This document shows positions 1-12,815 of a stretch of 32,355 nucleotides of DNA, piece by piece. Each line of letters starts with the position of its first letter. The stretch's first letter is position 1. The translations under genes were made by a program, and so were the position numbers. Under the pieces are notes generated by a model. That model did not search any database. It saw only the letters and a list, made by a program, of their open reading frames with translations, and was not told the DNA's origin. The DNA is from Deltaproteobacteria bacterium (GTDB taxonomy: Bacteria; UBA10199; DSSB01), in contig JADYZQ010000344.1 of NCBI GenBank assembly GCA_020853015.1, forward strand, positions 1 through 32,355, written 5' to 3'.

Positions 1-35
1 AAACTGGAAAAAATCCTGGAGGCCATGGAGGACCT

Positions 36-39
<4 letters not shown>
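1..39 (+). CDS. C-terminal end of an upstream CDS (...KLEKILEAMEDL*)
   Basis: Frame 1 is open from base 1 to TGA at 37-39. It overlaps the ATG at 36 as ATGA, the usual sign of coupled genes. Only 12 residues are visible, so function is unknown. Confidence 0.6.
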
Positions 40-1799
<1,760 letters not shown>

Positions 1800-1912
1800 T
1801 TTGACGCAATTTTTCCCGTTCGGGAGCCGATAATCGAATAGCTATCGAAGGGAAGGCAACCCCAAGGGGGCGCGGCGTCGGGTCGCTGCGCAGGACAAGG
1901 GTTGGGGGCCGA

Positions 1913-2638
1913 ATGGGTTTTCACGCCAAATCAATCGCCAACTTTATCGCGCTGGGCCTTTGCGCGGCCCTCGCCGCCTGCGCCGGTCTCACTTCCGGCG
2001 GGGCCGGAGGCGCGCCGACCTTGGGCGGACAAAACAGCCTCGACGGCGGGCTATCCGCGGACGGAGGCCTGCCCGACGGCGATACCGCCCAGGGCCAAGC
2101 GGTCCCCAGCACCCAACAGAGCGAGCCGGGCGTCGGCGCCCCCTGCGTCATCCGCTTCGTGGCGAGCGTCCAAGTCACGCGCGGCGCCTACGAGACCTCC
2201 TGTCGCGATAACAGCGTGGCCGCGCTGCGGGTTCGGGCGGCGGAGGAAATCCTTGGAGAGGATGCCGACACGATGGCCCCGCCTGATGATCCCGTCCCCG
2301 GGCCCGAAGTCACCCTTACCTTCCGCGCCGAGGGCGATATCGAAGATCGGAGCGTGAAGGCCTCGACTCATTGCGCCGAGGACGGAAGGTGGCGGACGGC
2401 GCTCGGCGCCTTGAGTTTCTTCACCGTCTCTCGGGGATTGCATTGTCCGAATTTTTCGGTGAGGGCCCAGGCCCTCTGGAACCAAGGCGGCGCCCCGCTG
2501 ATGAGCCCACCGTATAGCGGCGGGTCGCAGGTCCTCGAATACGACAAGGCTATCGAAGCCTACCCCATTCCTTTGGGTATCGATCTGGGCCCGACGAAAT
2601 TCGACGCGGGAAGCGTTCTTCAGCAGGCGACTCCATGA
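1913..2638 (+). CDS. Putative secreted lipoprotein, paralogue of the next gene
   Basis: Signal peptide and lipobox (ALGLCAALAAC), Gly-rich linker, then AVPSTQQSEPGVGAPC, which is shared with the downstream ORF. Confidence 0.75.
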   Translation: MGFHAKSIANFIALGLCAALAACAGLTSGGAGGAPTLGGQNSLDGGLSADGGLPDGDTAQGQAVPSTQQSEPGVGAPCVIRFVASVQVTRGAYETSCRDNSVAALRVRAAEEILGEDADTMAPPDDPVPGPEVTLTFRAEGDIEDRSVKASTHCAEDGRWRTALGALSFFTVSRGLHCPNFSVRAQALWNQGGAPLMSPPYSGGSQVLEYDKAIEAYPIPLGIDLGPTKFDAGSVLQQATP

Positions 2639-2725
2639 GCGCGCCGCGTCTTTCCGGAATTGCTCTTTCCCGGGCTGGAAGCAGGGAGCTAATAATTTTA
2701 TAGTGGATGTAAGGAATCGATTTCG

Positions 2726-3460
2726 ATGCAGCGAAAAACCCCATGGCCTCAGTTCCTCTCCGCCTTCGGCCTCTTGGCCGTCTTGACCGCCTGCTCGGGC
2801 ATGGGCGGTCCGGGAGGCGGAGCCTCCTCGGCGGGGGGCGGCCCCGGCGGCCTCCAGTCCCTCGACGGAGGCGGAAATAGTCTGGGCGGCGGCGGAGACC
2901 TCGCCGGAGGCGGTGGCGCCGTGCCCAGCACCCAGCAGAGCGATCCGGGCATCGGCGGCCCCTGCGGGATGGGGATCCCCGTGCGGGCGCGCGTGATCGA
3001 GAACGGCTTCGTGCGCAACTGCGACGGAAGCCTCGGGCCCAGGGCGGAATTCGCGGACGTCGTCTCCGGCGGCGGCGACGGCATGATGACCAAGACCCTG
3101 GGCCGCGCCGAAACCTTCGACCCCGGCGACGCCCAGATGTACGACGAGCCGCTCGATTACAACCCTAAGGTGAAAGTGGATTTCGTGCCGGAGGGCGGGG
3201 GCTACTTCGAGAGGCACATGACGCTCGATGCCTCCTGCCGGCCCGACGGGCTCTGGGAGACCTGGGTCACCTTGCGCTGGGGTCATGCGGCGGACGGTCG
3301 ACTCTGCGCCGACTACCGGCTTTCCCTCTCGGCATTCCTGCGCTCGGCGGGAACGTATTATTACAGCTCCGCCTTCCAAACCTCTTCCGTGCCGCGCGAA
3401 GCTAGGGGCGATATCGCGCCGGTCCTCCTCGCCATCGACCGCGGTCGCACCGCCCCCTGA
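2726..3460 (+). CDS. Putative secreted lipoprotein, paralogue of the previous gene
   Basis: Signal peptide and lipobox (GLLAVLTAC), strongly Gly-rich linker, AVPSTQQSDPGIGGPC motif, conserved C-x-x-DG-x-W motif. Confidence 0.75.
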   Translation: MQRKTPWPQFLSAFGLLAVLTACSGMGGPGGGASSAGGGPGGLQSLDGGGNSLGGGGDLAGGGGAVPSTQQSDPGIGGPCGMGIPVRARVIENGFVRNCDGSLGPRAEFADVVSGGGDGMMTKTLGRAETFDPGDAQMYDEPLDYNPKVKVDFVPEGGGYFERHMTLDASCRPDGLWETWVTLRWGHAADGRLCADYRLSLSAFLRSAGTYYYSSAFQTSSVPREARGDIAPVLLAIDRGRTAP

Positions 3461-3484
3461 TCCGATCGGTTCCGGGTAAAAAAA

Positions 3485-3545
3485 GGCAGGCCCGGAGAAA
3501 CCCACCGAAATAGGACAAGGGGCTCGGCGGTCTCCCCGGGCTGCC
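3485..3545 (-). terminator. Hairpin R1; on the minus strand it is a stem-loop followed by T7 (intrinsic-terminator-like)
   Basis: Minus strand: GGCAGCCCGGGGAGA ... TCTCCGGGCCTGCC followed by TTTTTTT (3484-3478). Large loop containing CCCCTTGTCCTA. Lies downstream of the rpoH run. Confidence 0.5.
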
Positions 3546-3585
3546 AAGAAAACGTCCAAAAAATAGAGTAAAAAATTTAAAGAAA

Positions 3586-3638
3586 ATCCCGGAGGCACCA
3601 GCCGCTTAGGACAAGGGGTGCGTCAGTGACCCCGGGAT
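3586..3638 (-). repeat. Hairpin R2, homologous to R1
   Basis: ATCCCGG (3586-3592) pairs with CCGGGAT (3632-3638). Shares CCCGGAG, TAGGACAAGGGG and CCCCGGG with R1 at nearly identical spacing. Confidence 0.55.
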
Positions 3639-3858
3639 ATGGGAAAATAAAAGCAGGATTCGTGCCAGAAACAGAAAATGGGCGAGATGAAAATTATAAT
3701 TATTTCAAGCACTTAAAGACATGACAGTCGGCTCAAACCATGCCAAATAAGTGTGAAATGTATAGAAATGCCTACAAATCTGTAAATTATTATAATTATT
3801 ATTAATTATTAAAAATCAGTCCTGAGAACTTTTGGATTTGGATTGACAATAAACACAC

Positions 3859-4752
3859 CTAAAGGTGGTCCTCGACCTTCACCCCTTCTTTTTCGAAGAA
3901 GGTCTTGAGTTTGGCCTTGATGCGCTCTTCCAGCTGCCGGGCGCGCTCACGGCTGATGCCGTACTGGTCGGCGATGGCCTGGAGGGTGAGCGGGACCTCC
4001 GACAGGAGGCGCTCCCGAAAGATCTTGGCCTCGCGCTCGTTGAGCGACTTGGCGAAATCGCGGAGCTTCACCTCGAGGATGTCTTTGAAGGCCGCTTGGT
4101 CGAGCGTCTCCTCGATCGGCGGCGTCTCGGCCTCGAGCAGGTCGATGTGGCGCTTGTCGTCGTCCTCGCGAATCGTGGCGTCGAGCGAGAGATCGCTATG
4201 ACCGAGACGCTGCTGCATTTCCTCGACCTCTTCCGGCTTCACCTCCATCGCCGCCGCAAGCTCCTTGACGCCCGGATGGAAGCCCTGCTTCTCGAGCCTC
4301 TCCTTCTCCTTCATCAGGTTGAAAAAGATGCGGCGCTGGGCCTGGGTGGTGCCGATCTTGATCAGTCGGAAATTGTCCAGGATGTGCTTGAGGATGTAGG
4401 AGCGGATCCACCAACTCGCGTAGTGGCTGAGGCGCGCTCCCTTGTCGGGATCGAAGCTCTTAACCGCGCGCATCAGGCCCAGGTTGCCCTCTTGGATCAG
4501 GTCGAGAAGGTTGCCGTAAGCGGTGCGGTACTCGGAGGCGATCTTGACGACGAGTCGCAGGTGCGAGGTGACCAGCTTGCGCGCGGCCTCGCGGTCCCCG
4601 GTTTCTTGATAAGCCAGGGCCAGCTCGCGCTCTTCTTTGGGCGAGAGAAAAGGATAGCGGCTGATTTCCTGGACGTAGCGCTTGAGCGGGTCGACCGGCT
4701 CCAGCGGGCGGTGGGCGGAGACGGCGGGCAGCTTTTGTTTAGCGACAGACAT
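3859..4752 (-). CDS. rpoH: RNA polymerase sigma factor of the RpoH (sigma-32) type
   Basis: Region 2 (LLDLIQEGNLGLMRAVKSFDPDKGARLSHYASWWIRSYILKHIL), RpoH-box-like QRRIFFNLMKEKERL, region 4 LTLQAIADQYGISRERARQLEERI. Confidence 0.92.
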   Translation of the reverse strand: MSVAKQKLPAVSAHRPLEPVDPLKRYVQEISRYPFLSPKEERELALAYQETGDREAARKLVTSHLRLVVKIASEYRTAYGNLLDLIQEGNLGLMRAVKSFDPDKGARLSHYASWWIRSYILKHILDNFRLIKIGTTQAQRRIFFNLMKEKERLEKQGFHPGVKELAAAMEVKPEEVEEMQQRLGHSDLSLDATIREDDDKRHIDLLEAETPPIEETLDQAAFKDILEVKLRDFAKSLNEREAKIFRERLLSEVPLTLQAIADQYGISRERARQLEERIKAKLKTFFEKEGVKVEDHL

Positions 4753-5215
4753 CGGAGGTAGCCCTTTCGGCGAGGGCGATGCGGCGCACGCCCTCCCCCT
4801 CTTTACTGAAGCTCAGGCGGAATTGGCAATAAGGGATTATCTTTTCCATGCGCTCCGGCCATTCGACCAAGGCGACGGCGCCGGGGGCGAGGATTTCGTC
4901 CCAGGCCAGCTCCTCGGCCTCGCGGGCGTCCCGCATGCGGTAGAGATCGACGTGGTAGATGGGGCCTTCGCCCCGGTATTCCTCGACGAGGGTGAAGGTC
5001 GGCGACGGGATCTCCGCCGGCTCGACTCCGCTCAGCGCGGAGACGACGCCCTTGGCGAAGCAGGTCTTGCCGCTGCCCAGGTCGCCCTGCAAGGCGACAG
5101 CGCCCCCACCGCGGAGGCGCACGGCGAAGCGTGCCGCGAGGGCGAGGGTCTCTTCGACGGAATGGGAGAGCCAAATTGTTTCCATGGTGGTGCTCACGAC
5201 ATCATCCGAATTCAT
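4739..5215 (-). CDS. tsaE: tRNA threonylcarbamoyladenosine biosynthesis ATPase TsaE (start at 5215 or 5185)
   Basis: GDLGSGKTCFAKG Walker A, PSPTFTLVEEY, HVDLYR, VEWPER. The track ORF is over-extended to 6451 across nnr. Confidence 0.92.
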   Translation of the reverse strand: MNSDDVVSTTMETIWLSHSVEETLALAARFAVRLRGGGAVALQGDLGSGKTCFAKGVVSALSGVEPAEIPSPTFTLVEEYRGEGPIYHVDLYRMRDAREAEELAWDEILAPGAVALVEWPERMEKIIPYCQFRLSFSKEGEGVRRIALAERATSDVCR

Positions 5216-5274
5216 TTCATAACGTCGGCATCGACGCCAAATCCGTAGGGGGGACGCCAACCATCTTCCTGCTT

Positions 5275-6792
5275 TCAACCACAAAATTCCCAAACCACCT
5301 TGGGAATCTCCTTGGCAATATCCGACGCGATTGTCCCCCGGTCGCCCAGCCGCTCGGCCAGGCGATCGCCCGCCAGGCCGTGCAGGAAGACCGCGCAGGG
5401 CACGGCGGCTTCGGGCCCGAATCCCTGGGCCAAGAGGCCCGCGATCAAGCCCGTCAAGACGTCCCCGCTCCCGGCGGTGGCGAGGCTGGGACCGCCGCTG
5501 GAATTGATCCAGAGTTTTCCCGCCGGGCCGGCGATCACCGAACGATAGCCTTTCAGCACCACCCAGCACCGATGCCGCCGGGCGAAAGCCCGGGCCGCGG
5601 CGAGGGGATTCGCGCGGATCGAGGCCACGCTCTTGCCGGACAGCCGGGACATCTCCAAAGGATGCGGCGTCACGATCGCCCCGCGCAGGCGCGCCGGCAA
5701 ACCCCAGCACCCGGCGAGGTTGTTGAGCGCGTCCGCGTCCAGCACCGTCGGCGGGCGCCGCGCGGACAGCAAATCCTCCAAAAAGCGCCGCGGGCCCTCG
5801 CCCTGCCCCAGGCCCGGCCCGACCGCCAAGCACTGGAAACGCCGCATTGGGGCCCGCAGGGCCGGGAAGGAGCCCGCCGCGAATTTTCCGTCCCGGCCAG
5901 GCACCGGCAAAAGCATCACCTCGGGAAATCGCAGGTCGATCCTGCGGTAGGCCTCCTCCGGAAGCGCCCAGGTCACCAAGCCCGCTCCGGCGCGCAGGGC
6001 GGCGACAGCGCAAAGATAACCCGCGCCCGGCATCTCGCGCGAGCCGGCGACCACCAAGACGCGGCCGGCATCGCCCTTGTGGGCGCCGCGACGGCGCGGG
6101 CGCCAATGCCGGCGAAAATAATCCGCGTCCACCCACTCGGCGGTGCTGGGCATTTTTTTCAACTCGGCGCGGCTCAGGCCGATGGGACGCACGGCTAGGC
6201 GCCCCACAAAGTCCCAGGCCGGCGGCAGGATCTGCCCCCACTTCGGCGCCTCGAAGGTCACCGTCAGGTCGGCGCGAAAGGCCGTCCCCATCGCCTCGCC
6301 GGTGTCCGCCGAGATCCCGCTGGGAATGTCCACCGCGAGCTTGCAGCCCGGAGCGCGGTTCATCGCGGCGATCGCCACGGCGTAGCGGCCCGTCACGGGG
6401 CGCTTGAGACCGATCCCGAAGACGGCGTCCACTACCAGGTCGGCCCGGCACAGGGCCGCGGCCATGGCGCGCGGAGGGTGGATCAAGTCCCGCGCTAGGC
6501 CGTGGAAGTAACGCGCCTCTTCGGAAAGAGCCGCCGCGCTTCCCAGAAAGAACACCTGAATCTCGATATTTTTCGACCGCAACAGGGTCGCCACGGCGAA
6601 TCCGTCCCCGCCGTTGTTGCCAGGCCCGCAGACGACGACGATGCGCCGGAGCTTTTTGGGCAGACGCAAGGCGAGGATTTCCTCGCAGCAGGCCCGGGCG
6701 GCGTTGCCCATCAGAAGCCGCGCGGAAATCCCGTGCCTTCGGATCGAAAGCCGGTCGAGGCGGGCCATCTGCGCTCCGCTGAGGATCTTCAT
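5275..6792 (-). CDS. nnr: Bifunctional NAD(P)H-hydrate epimerase / ADP-dependent NAD(P)H-hydrate dehydratase
   Basis: YjeF-N motif VVVCGPGNNGGDGFAVA; C-terminal kinase-like fold with HKGDAGRVLVVAGS, VLDADALN, VTPHPLEMSRL, GSGDVLTGLIAGLLAQG. Confidence 0.95.
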   Translation of the reverse strand: MKILSGAQMARLDRLSIRRHGISARLLMGNAARACCEEILALRLPKKLRRIVVVCGPGNNGGDGFAVATLLRSKNIEIQVFFLGSAAALSEEARYFHGLARDLIHPPRAMAAALCRADLVVDAVFGIGLKRPVTGRYAVAIAAMNRAPGCKLAVDIPSGISADTGEAMGTAFRADLTVTFEAPKWGQILPPAWDFVGRLAVRPIGLSRAELKKMPSTAEWVDADYFRRHWRPRRRGAHKGDAGRVLVVAGSREMPGAGYLCAVAALRAGAGLVTWALPEEAYRRIDLRFPEVMLLPVPGRDGKFAAGSFPALRAPMRRFQCLAVGPGLGQGEGPRRFLEDLLSARRPPTVLDADALNNLAGCWGLPARLRGAIVTPHPLEMSRLSGKSVASIRANPLAAARAFARRHRCWVVLKGYRSVIAGPAGKLWINSSGGPSLATAGSGDVLTGLIAGLLAQGFGPEAAVPCAVFLHGLAGDRLAERLGDRGTIASDIAKEIPKVVWEFCG

Positions 6793-7499
6793 GCGATGAG
6801 GGCCTTCATCTCCCTCACCGCGCGCTCCCAGCCCACCAGGACCGCGTGGGCGACGATGCTGTGGCCGATGTTGTACTCCTCAATCTCGGGGATCTTTTTC
6901 ACGGGCAGGATGTTCTCGTAGTTGAGGCCGTGGCCGGCGGCCACGAAGAAGCCGAGCTCCTTGGCGAGGCGGGCGGCCTCGCTCAGCCGCTTCAGCTCGG
7001 GGCCGCGTCGCTCCGCCGGGACCTCGCAATAGGCCCCGGTGTGCAGCTCGACCGAGTCGGCGCCCAACTCGCGGCTGCAACGCAGCTGCTCGGCCTCGGG
7101 GTCGACGAAGAGCGAGACGAAAAACCCTTCTTGCCTGAGCTTGGCGACCATCGGGACCAGGACGTCGCGATGGGCAACCACGTCCAGGCCGCCCTCGGTG
7201 GTGAGCTCCTCGCGGCGCTCGGGAACCAAGGTGATCTTCGCCGGGCGGTGCTTCAAGGCGAAGGCCTCCATCTCGGCGGTGGCCGCCATCTCGAGGTTGA
7301 CGGGGATCGACACCGCCTTCAAGAGATTCGGAACGTCGGCGTCCTGGATGTGACGCCGGTCCTCGCGCAGGTGACAGGTGATCTGGTCGGCGCCGGCGTC
7401 CTGGGCCATCCGTGCGGCCACGACGGGATCGGGGTAGGAGATGCGCCGGGCCTGGCGCAGGGTCGCGATGTGATCGATGTTCACGCCGAGCAGGGCCAT
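6789..7499 (-). CDS. pdxJ: Pyridoxine 5'-phosphate synthase
   Basis: LGVNIDHIATLRQARRISYPDPVVAA, DQITCHLREDRRHIQD, GAYCE, AAGHGLNYENI. Start trimmed to MALLGVNIDH (7499); stop overlaps the nnr start by 4 nt. Confidence 0.96.
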   Translation of the reverse strand: MALLGVNIDHIATLRQARRISYPDPVVAARMAQDAGADQITCHLREDRRHIQDADVPNLLKAVSIPVNLEMAATAEMEAFALKHRPAKITLVPERREELTTEGGLDVVAHRDVLVPMVAKLRQEGFFVSLFVDPEAEQLRCSRELGADSVELHTGAYCEVPAERRGPELKRLSEAARLAKELGFFVAAGHGLNYENILPVKKIPEIEEYNIGHSIVAHAVLVGWERAVREMKALIA

Positions 7500-7509
7500 G
7501 GGAGATTCC

Positions 7510-8865
7510 TCACGCGCGACCCAGGGCCTTTTCGGTCTCGGCCTTGAGGTCCTGCGCAAATTTTTCGATCTGCCCCTGGTCCTCGCCCTCGAGCATGATC
7601 CGAAGCAAAGGCTCGGTGCCGCTGTAGCGCAGCAAGAGGCGTCCCTTGTCGCCCAAGGTCTTCTCGATGTCCTGCTGGAGCCGCAGCACCTCGGGGACCT
7701 GATGCAGGTCTTTTTTCTGCCGGACTCGGACGTTCAAGAGGACTTGGGGGAAGATCTCCATGCAATTGGCGACTTGAGAGAGCTTGGTCCCCCGGCGCAC
7801 CAGGATGGAAAGAACCCGCAGGGCGGCAAGGATGCCGTCGCCCGTCGTGCTGTAATCCGAAAAGATCAGGTGGCCGGACTGCTCCCCCCCGAAGTTGTAA
7901 TGGTGGCGGCGCATCGCCTCGATGATGTAGCGGTCGCCCACCTGCACGCGCTGGAGCTTCAGGCCCCAGCGTTTGAGCGCGATCTCGAGACCGAGGTTGC
8001 TCATGACCGTCGCGACGACGGTGTCTTGGGCCAAGGTCTTCCGCTCCTGTAGGTCGCGGGCGCAGAGCGCCATCAGGACGTCGCCGTGCAGGATCGCTCC
8101 GCGCTCGTCGACCAGTACCAGCCGGTCGGCGTCGCCGTCCAATCCTACGCCCAAATCGGCGCCTTCCGCCTTTACTCGCTCGCGCAGCGACTCGGGGTGC
8201 AGCGCCCCGCAGGCCTCGTTGATATTGGTGCCGTTCGGCGCCACACCCAAGGCGACCACATCGGCTCCCAGTTCCTCGAAAACGGTCGGCGCCACCCGGT
8301 AGGCGGCGCCGTGGGCGCAGTCGACGACGATCTTCGCCCCCTCCAAGGTCAGTTCCTTCGGGAAGGTTCCCTTGAGGTACTCGATGTAGCGACCGGCCGC
8401 ATCTTCAACGCGGTAGGCGCGCCCCACCTCGCCGTGCGTGGGCCCCCGCTTCAGGGCCTCGCCGTCGAGCATGGCCTCGAGCTGGGCCTCGACCTCGTCG
8501 GGCAGCTTGAAGCCGTCGTGGTCAAAAAACTTGATCCCGTTGTCGTAGTAAGGGTTGTGGCTGGCGCTAATCATCACGCCGGCAGCGGCGCGCATCGCCT
8601 GGGTGATGAAGGCGATCCCCGGCGTCGGCAGGGGGCCGAGGAAGATCGCCTCGCCGCCCATCGAGCAGATGCCGGAGGAAAGCGCGTTCTCGATCATGTA
8701 GCCGGAAAGCCGCGTATCTTTGCCGATGACGATGCGGTTTTTCCGGCTCTTGCCCAAAAAATAGCGCGCCAGCGCCCGGCCCAGGGCCAAAGCGGTCTCG
8801 GGATCCATCGGGGCCTGGTTGGCGAGGCCGCGAACGCCGTCGGTGCCGAAGATTTTTCGGGTCAT
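7510..8865 (-). CDS. glmM: Phosphoglucosamine mutase
   Basis: [67 protein letters not shown]. Start placed at 8865. Confidence 0.96.
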   Translation of the reverse strand: MTRKIFGTDGVRGLANQAPMDPETALALGRALARYFLGKSRKNRIVIGKDTRLSGYMIENALSSGICSMGGEAIFLGPLPTPGIAFITQAMRAAAGVMISASHNPYYDNGIKFFDHDGFKLPDEVEAQLEAMLDGEALKRGPTHGEVGRAYRVEDAAGRYIEYLKGTFPKELTLEGAKIVVDCAHGAAYRVAPTVFEELGADVVALGVAPNGTNINEACGALHPESLRERVKAEGADLGVGLDGDADRLVLVDERGAILHGDVLMALCARDLQERKTLAQDTVVATVMSNLGLEIALKRWGLKLQRVQVGDRYIIEAMRRHHYNFGGEQSGHLIFSDYSTTGDGILAALRVLSILVRRGTKLSQVANCMEIFPQVLLNVRVRQKKDLHQVPEVLRLQQDIEKTLGDKGRLLLRYSGTEPLLRIMLEGEDQGQIEKFAQDLKAETEKALGRA

Positions 8866-8891
8866 CGTGATGTCTCCAACAGGGTTCCTTC

Positions 8892-9674
8892 TCAATCTAT
8901 TGAAAACTCGGATTTTTGCAAGGCTTGTAAAAAGCCGCGCGTGGCGGCGACGTCGTGCACCCGAACGATGCGGGCCCCCCGCCGAATCGCGGTCCGCGCC
9001 GCATCGAGACCCGCCCGCAACAGGGCTTCGGGCTCCCCCCCCACCCTCTCCCGCAGCATCCGCTTTCGCGAGAGGCCCACCAAGATGGGCCGACCCAGTT
9101 CGGCAAGCCCGGCCAAACCCTCCAATAAGATCCAATTTTGCTCGGGGGTCTTGGCAAAGCCGAAACCGGGGTCGACGCAGATCCGCTCGGCGACGATGCC
9201 GGCCTGCAGGGCGCGGTCGAGTCCGAGTCGCAGCTCGGCCTCGACCTCTCCGACCACGTCGCCGTAATGGGCCAAAGAGGCCATGGCGGCGGGCTCTCCG
9301 CGGGAATGCATCAGGACATAGCCGGCTCCAGCCGCGGCGACGACCTTCAGCAGCCCCGGGTCCCGGGCGCAGGAGACGTCGTTGACGACCGAGGCCCCCG
9401 CGTCGAGCGCGCGGCGCGCGGTCTCGGTGTTTCGGGTGTCCACGGAAATCGGCGTCGCGGTCGCGGACGTCAGGACCTTCAACACGGGCTCCAACCGCCG
9501 CCATTCCTCCTCGGGCGGCACCGGAGCCGCGCCCGGGCGCGTGGATTCGCCGCCGACGTCGATCAGGTCGGCGCCTTCCGCGATCAAGGCCCGTGCGCGC
9601 TCGAGGGCGCGCTTAGGATCGAGGTATTTCCCGCCGTCGGAAAAGGAGTCGGGGGTGACGTTGAGGATTCCCAT
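8892..9674 (-). CDS. folP: Dihydropteroate synthase (true start probably a little upstream at a TTG)
   Basis: [58 protein letters not shown] at 9674 sits right at the first motif; in-frame TTG codons lie just upstream. Confidence 0.93.
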   Translation of the reverse strand: MGILNVTPDSFSDGGKYLDPKRALERARALIAEGADLIDVGGESTRPGAAPVPPEEEWRRLEPVLKVLTSATATPISVDTRNTETARRALDAGASVVNDVSCARDPGLLKVVAAAGAGYVLMHSRGEPAAMASLAHYGDVVGEVEAELRLGLDRALQAGIVAERICVDPGFGFAKTPEQNWILLEGLAGLAELGRPILVGLSRKRMLRERVGGEPEALLRAGLDAARTAIRRGARIVRVHDVAATRGFLQALQKSEFSID

Positions 9675-9736
9675 GATCCTGGGACGATCCAGGGACAGTG
9701 AGAAAAATCGCAATGACCAGGACGTCGCGGCCAAGG

Positions 9737-11668
<1,932 letters not shown>

Positions 11669-11771
11669 CGTGAACCTCTTAAATCATGCAACTCATCAAC
11701 CCTAACATAGGGATTTTCGGGGTGGCAACCCAGATTTCCGGAAAGATTTGGGATTTCGAAGGCTTTTTCGC

Positions 11772-12815
11772 CTAGACCGCCACGCCGGGACGCCGGCGGC
11801 CGGGGGCAGCCCTCAAGGGTGTCGAGCGACGCCTCAAGAGCAGTTTCTGAGGACTCAGCTGAACCCAAAACCCTCCCTTGAGCGGCAACTCGATTCCCTC
11901 AGCCGTCTTCTCCAAGCCCGCCAGCAAGGGGGGAAGGATCTTCCCGAAACTCTGCTCGCGGCCCGTCCCACCTCGCAGCCAGGCCTCCAGGACGGAGGCC
12001 CGCAGGGCCGGTGGCAGGCGCTTGAGGGCGCGCCGATCGAGGGCGGCGGGGCCGGCCGCGCTTCCCCGGGCGGCGCGCCGCAGCCAATCTTGAGCCAGGG
12101 TCTCCAAGGCCGCGGCGGTCTGGCCGGCACGGGCCGCGAAGACGGCGAGCACCTCTTGGATCCTCGGGTTTTCCTCTGCCATCCGCGGCAAGATCCGATG
12201 CCGGATCCGGTTGCGCAGATAATCGTCGCCGTCGTTGGAACGATCATGGTGGAAGCCCAGGCGGTGGCTTCGGGCGTAGAGCTCCAGGGCCTCCCGCGGC
12301 ACCTCGAGAAAGGGCCGGAAGACCCAAAGCCCCCCGATCTCCTCGAGCTCGTCCATGCCCCGCAAACCCTTGAGACCGGCGCCGCGCAACAGTCGGGCCA
12401 GGACGGTTTCGGCCTGATCGCCTTGATGGTGGGCCATCCAAATCAGGCCGCTCCCGCCGGACCGGGAGGCGATGAGGCTCCGAAAGAAAGCCAGGCGTCG
12501 CTCCCTGGCCCAGGCCTGGAGGTTGGACGGCTTCGCTCGGGGACGAAGCCGCAGCACCCGGATTGGCACCCCTTCCCGCCCCGCCCAGTCCTTAAGCGAG
12601 GCCTCTTCCCGATCGGAATCCGGCACGCGCAGGCGATAATTGACATGGGCGAAATGCAGGGAGGGCAAGCGAGGACGCAGCCGGAGGGCGACCGCGGCCA
12701 GCACGGTCGAATCCAGACCGCCCGACACCGCAATCCAGACCGGCAACGCCCGCAGCGCCTTCGGCAGCGCGAGGTAGCGGCTCATCAGCCTCTTTGGCAG
12801 GTCAACGCGTGGCAC
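11772..12815 (-). CDS. tilS: tRNA(Ile)-lysidine synthetase
   Basis: PP-loop VSGGLDSTVLA, HVNYRLR, AHHQGDQAETVLARLLRGAGLKGLRGM, RNRIRHRILP. Confidence 0.93.
   Translation of the reverse strand: MPRVDLPKRLMSRYLALPKALRALPVWIAVSGGLDSTVLAAVALRLRPRLPSLHFAHVNYRLRVPDSDREEASLKDWAGREGVPIRVLRLRPRAKPSNLQAWARERRLAFFRSLIASRSGGSGLIWMAHHQGDQAETVLARLLRGAGLKGLRGMDELEEIGGLWVFRPFLEVPREALELYARSHRLGFHHDRSNDGDDYLRNRIRHRILPRMAEENPRIQEVLAVFAARAGQTAAALETLAQDWLRRAARGSAAGPAALDRRALKRLPPALRASVLEAWLRGGTGREQSFGKILPPLLAGLEKTAEGIELPLKGGFWVQLSPQKLLLRRRSTPLRAAPGRRRPGVAV

Noticed and set aside
1844-1912. Possible c-di-GMP (GEMM) riboswitch upstream of the first lipoprotein
   Set aside because: The GGCAACC and AGGACAAGGG segments are superficially similar, but the conserved GGCAAACC and GACGCAAAGCC cores are absent.
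3505-3530. Guanidine-III (ykkC-III) riboswitch-like AGGACAAG segment in R1/R2
   Set aside because: Only the AGGACAAG string matches from memory; the rest of the consensus is missing and no transporter gene follows.
2051-3598. 515-aa minus-strand ORF over the lipoproteins
   Set aside because: The two plus-strand genes have signal peptides, lipoboxes and mutually conserved motifs; the antisense protein shows no recognisable domain.
5131-6198. 355-aa plus-strand ORF opposite nnr
   Set aside because: Antisense shadow; nnr is unambiguous on the minus strand.
7510-9504. Full-length 664-aa track ORF for glmM
   Set aside because: The upstream part overlaps folP in another frame; the real start is [13 protein letters not shown] at 8865.
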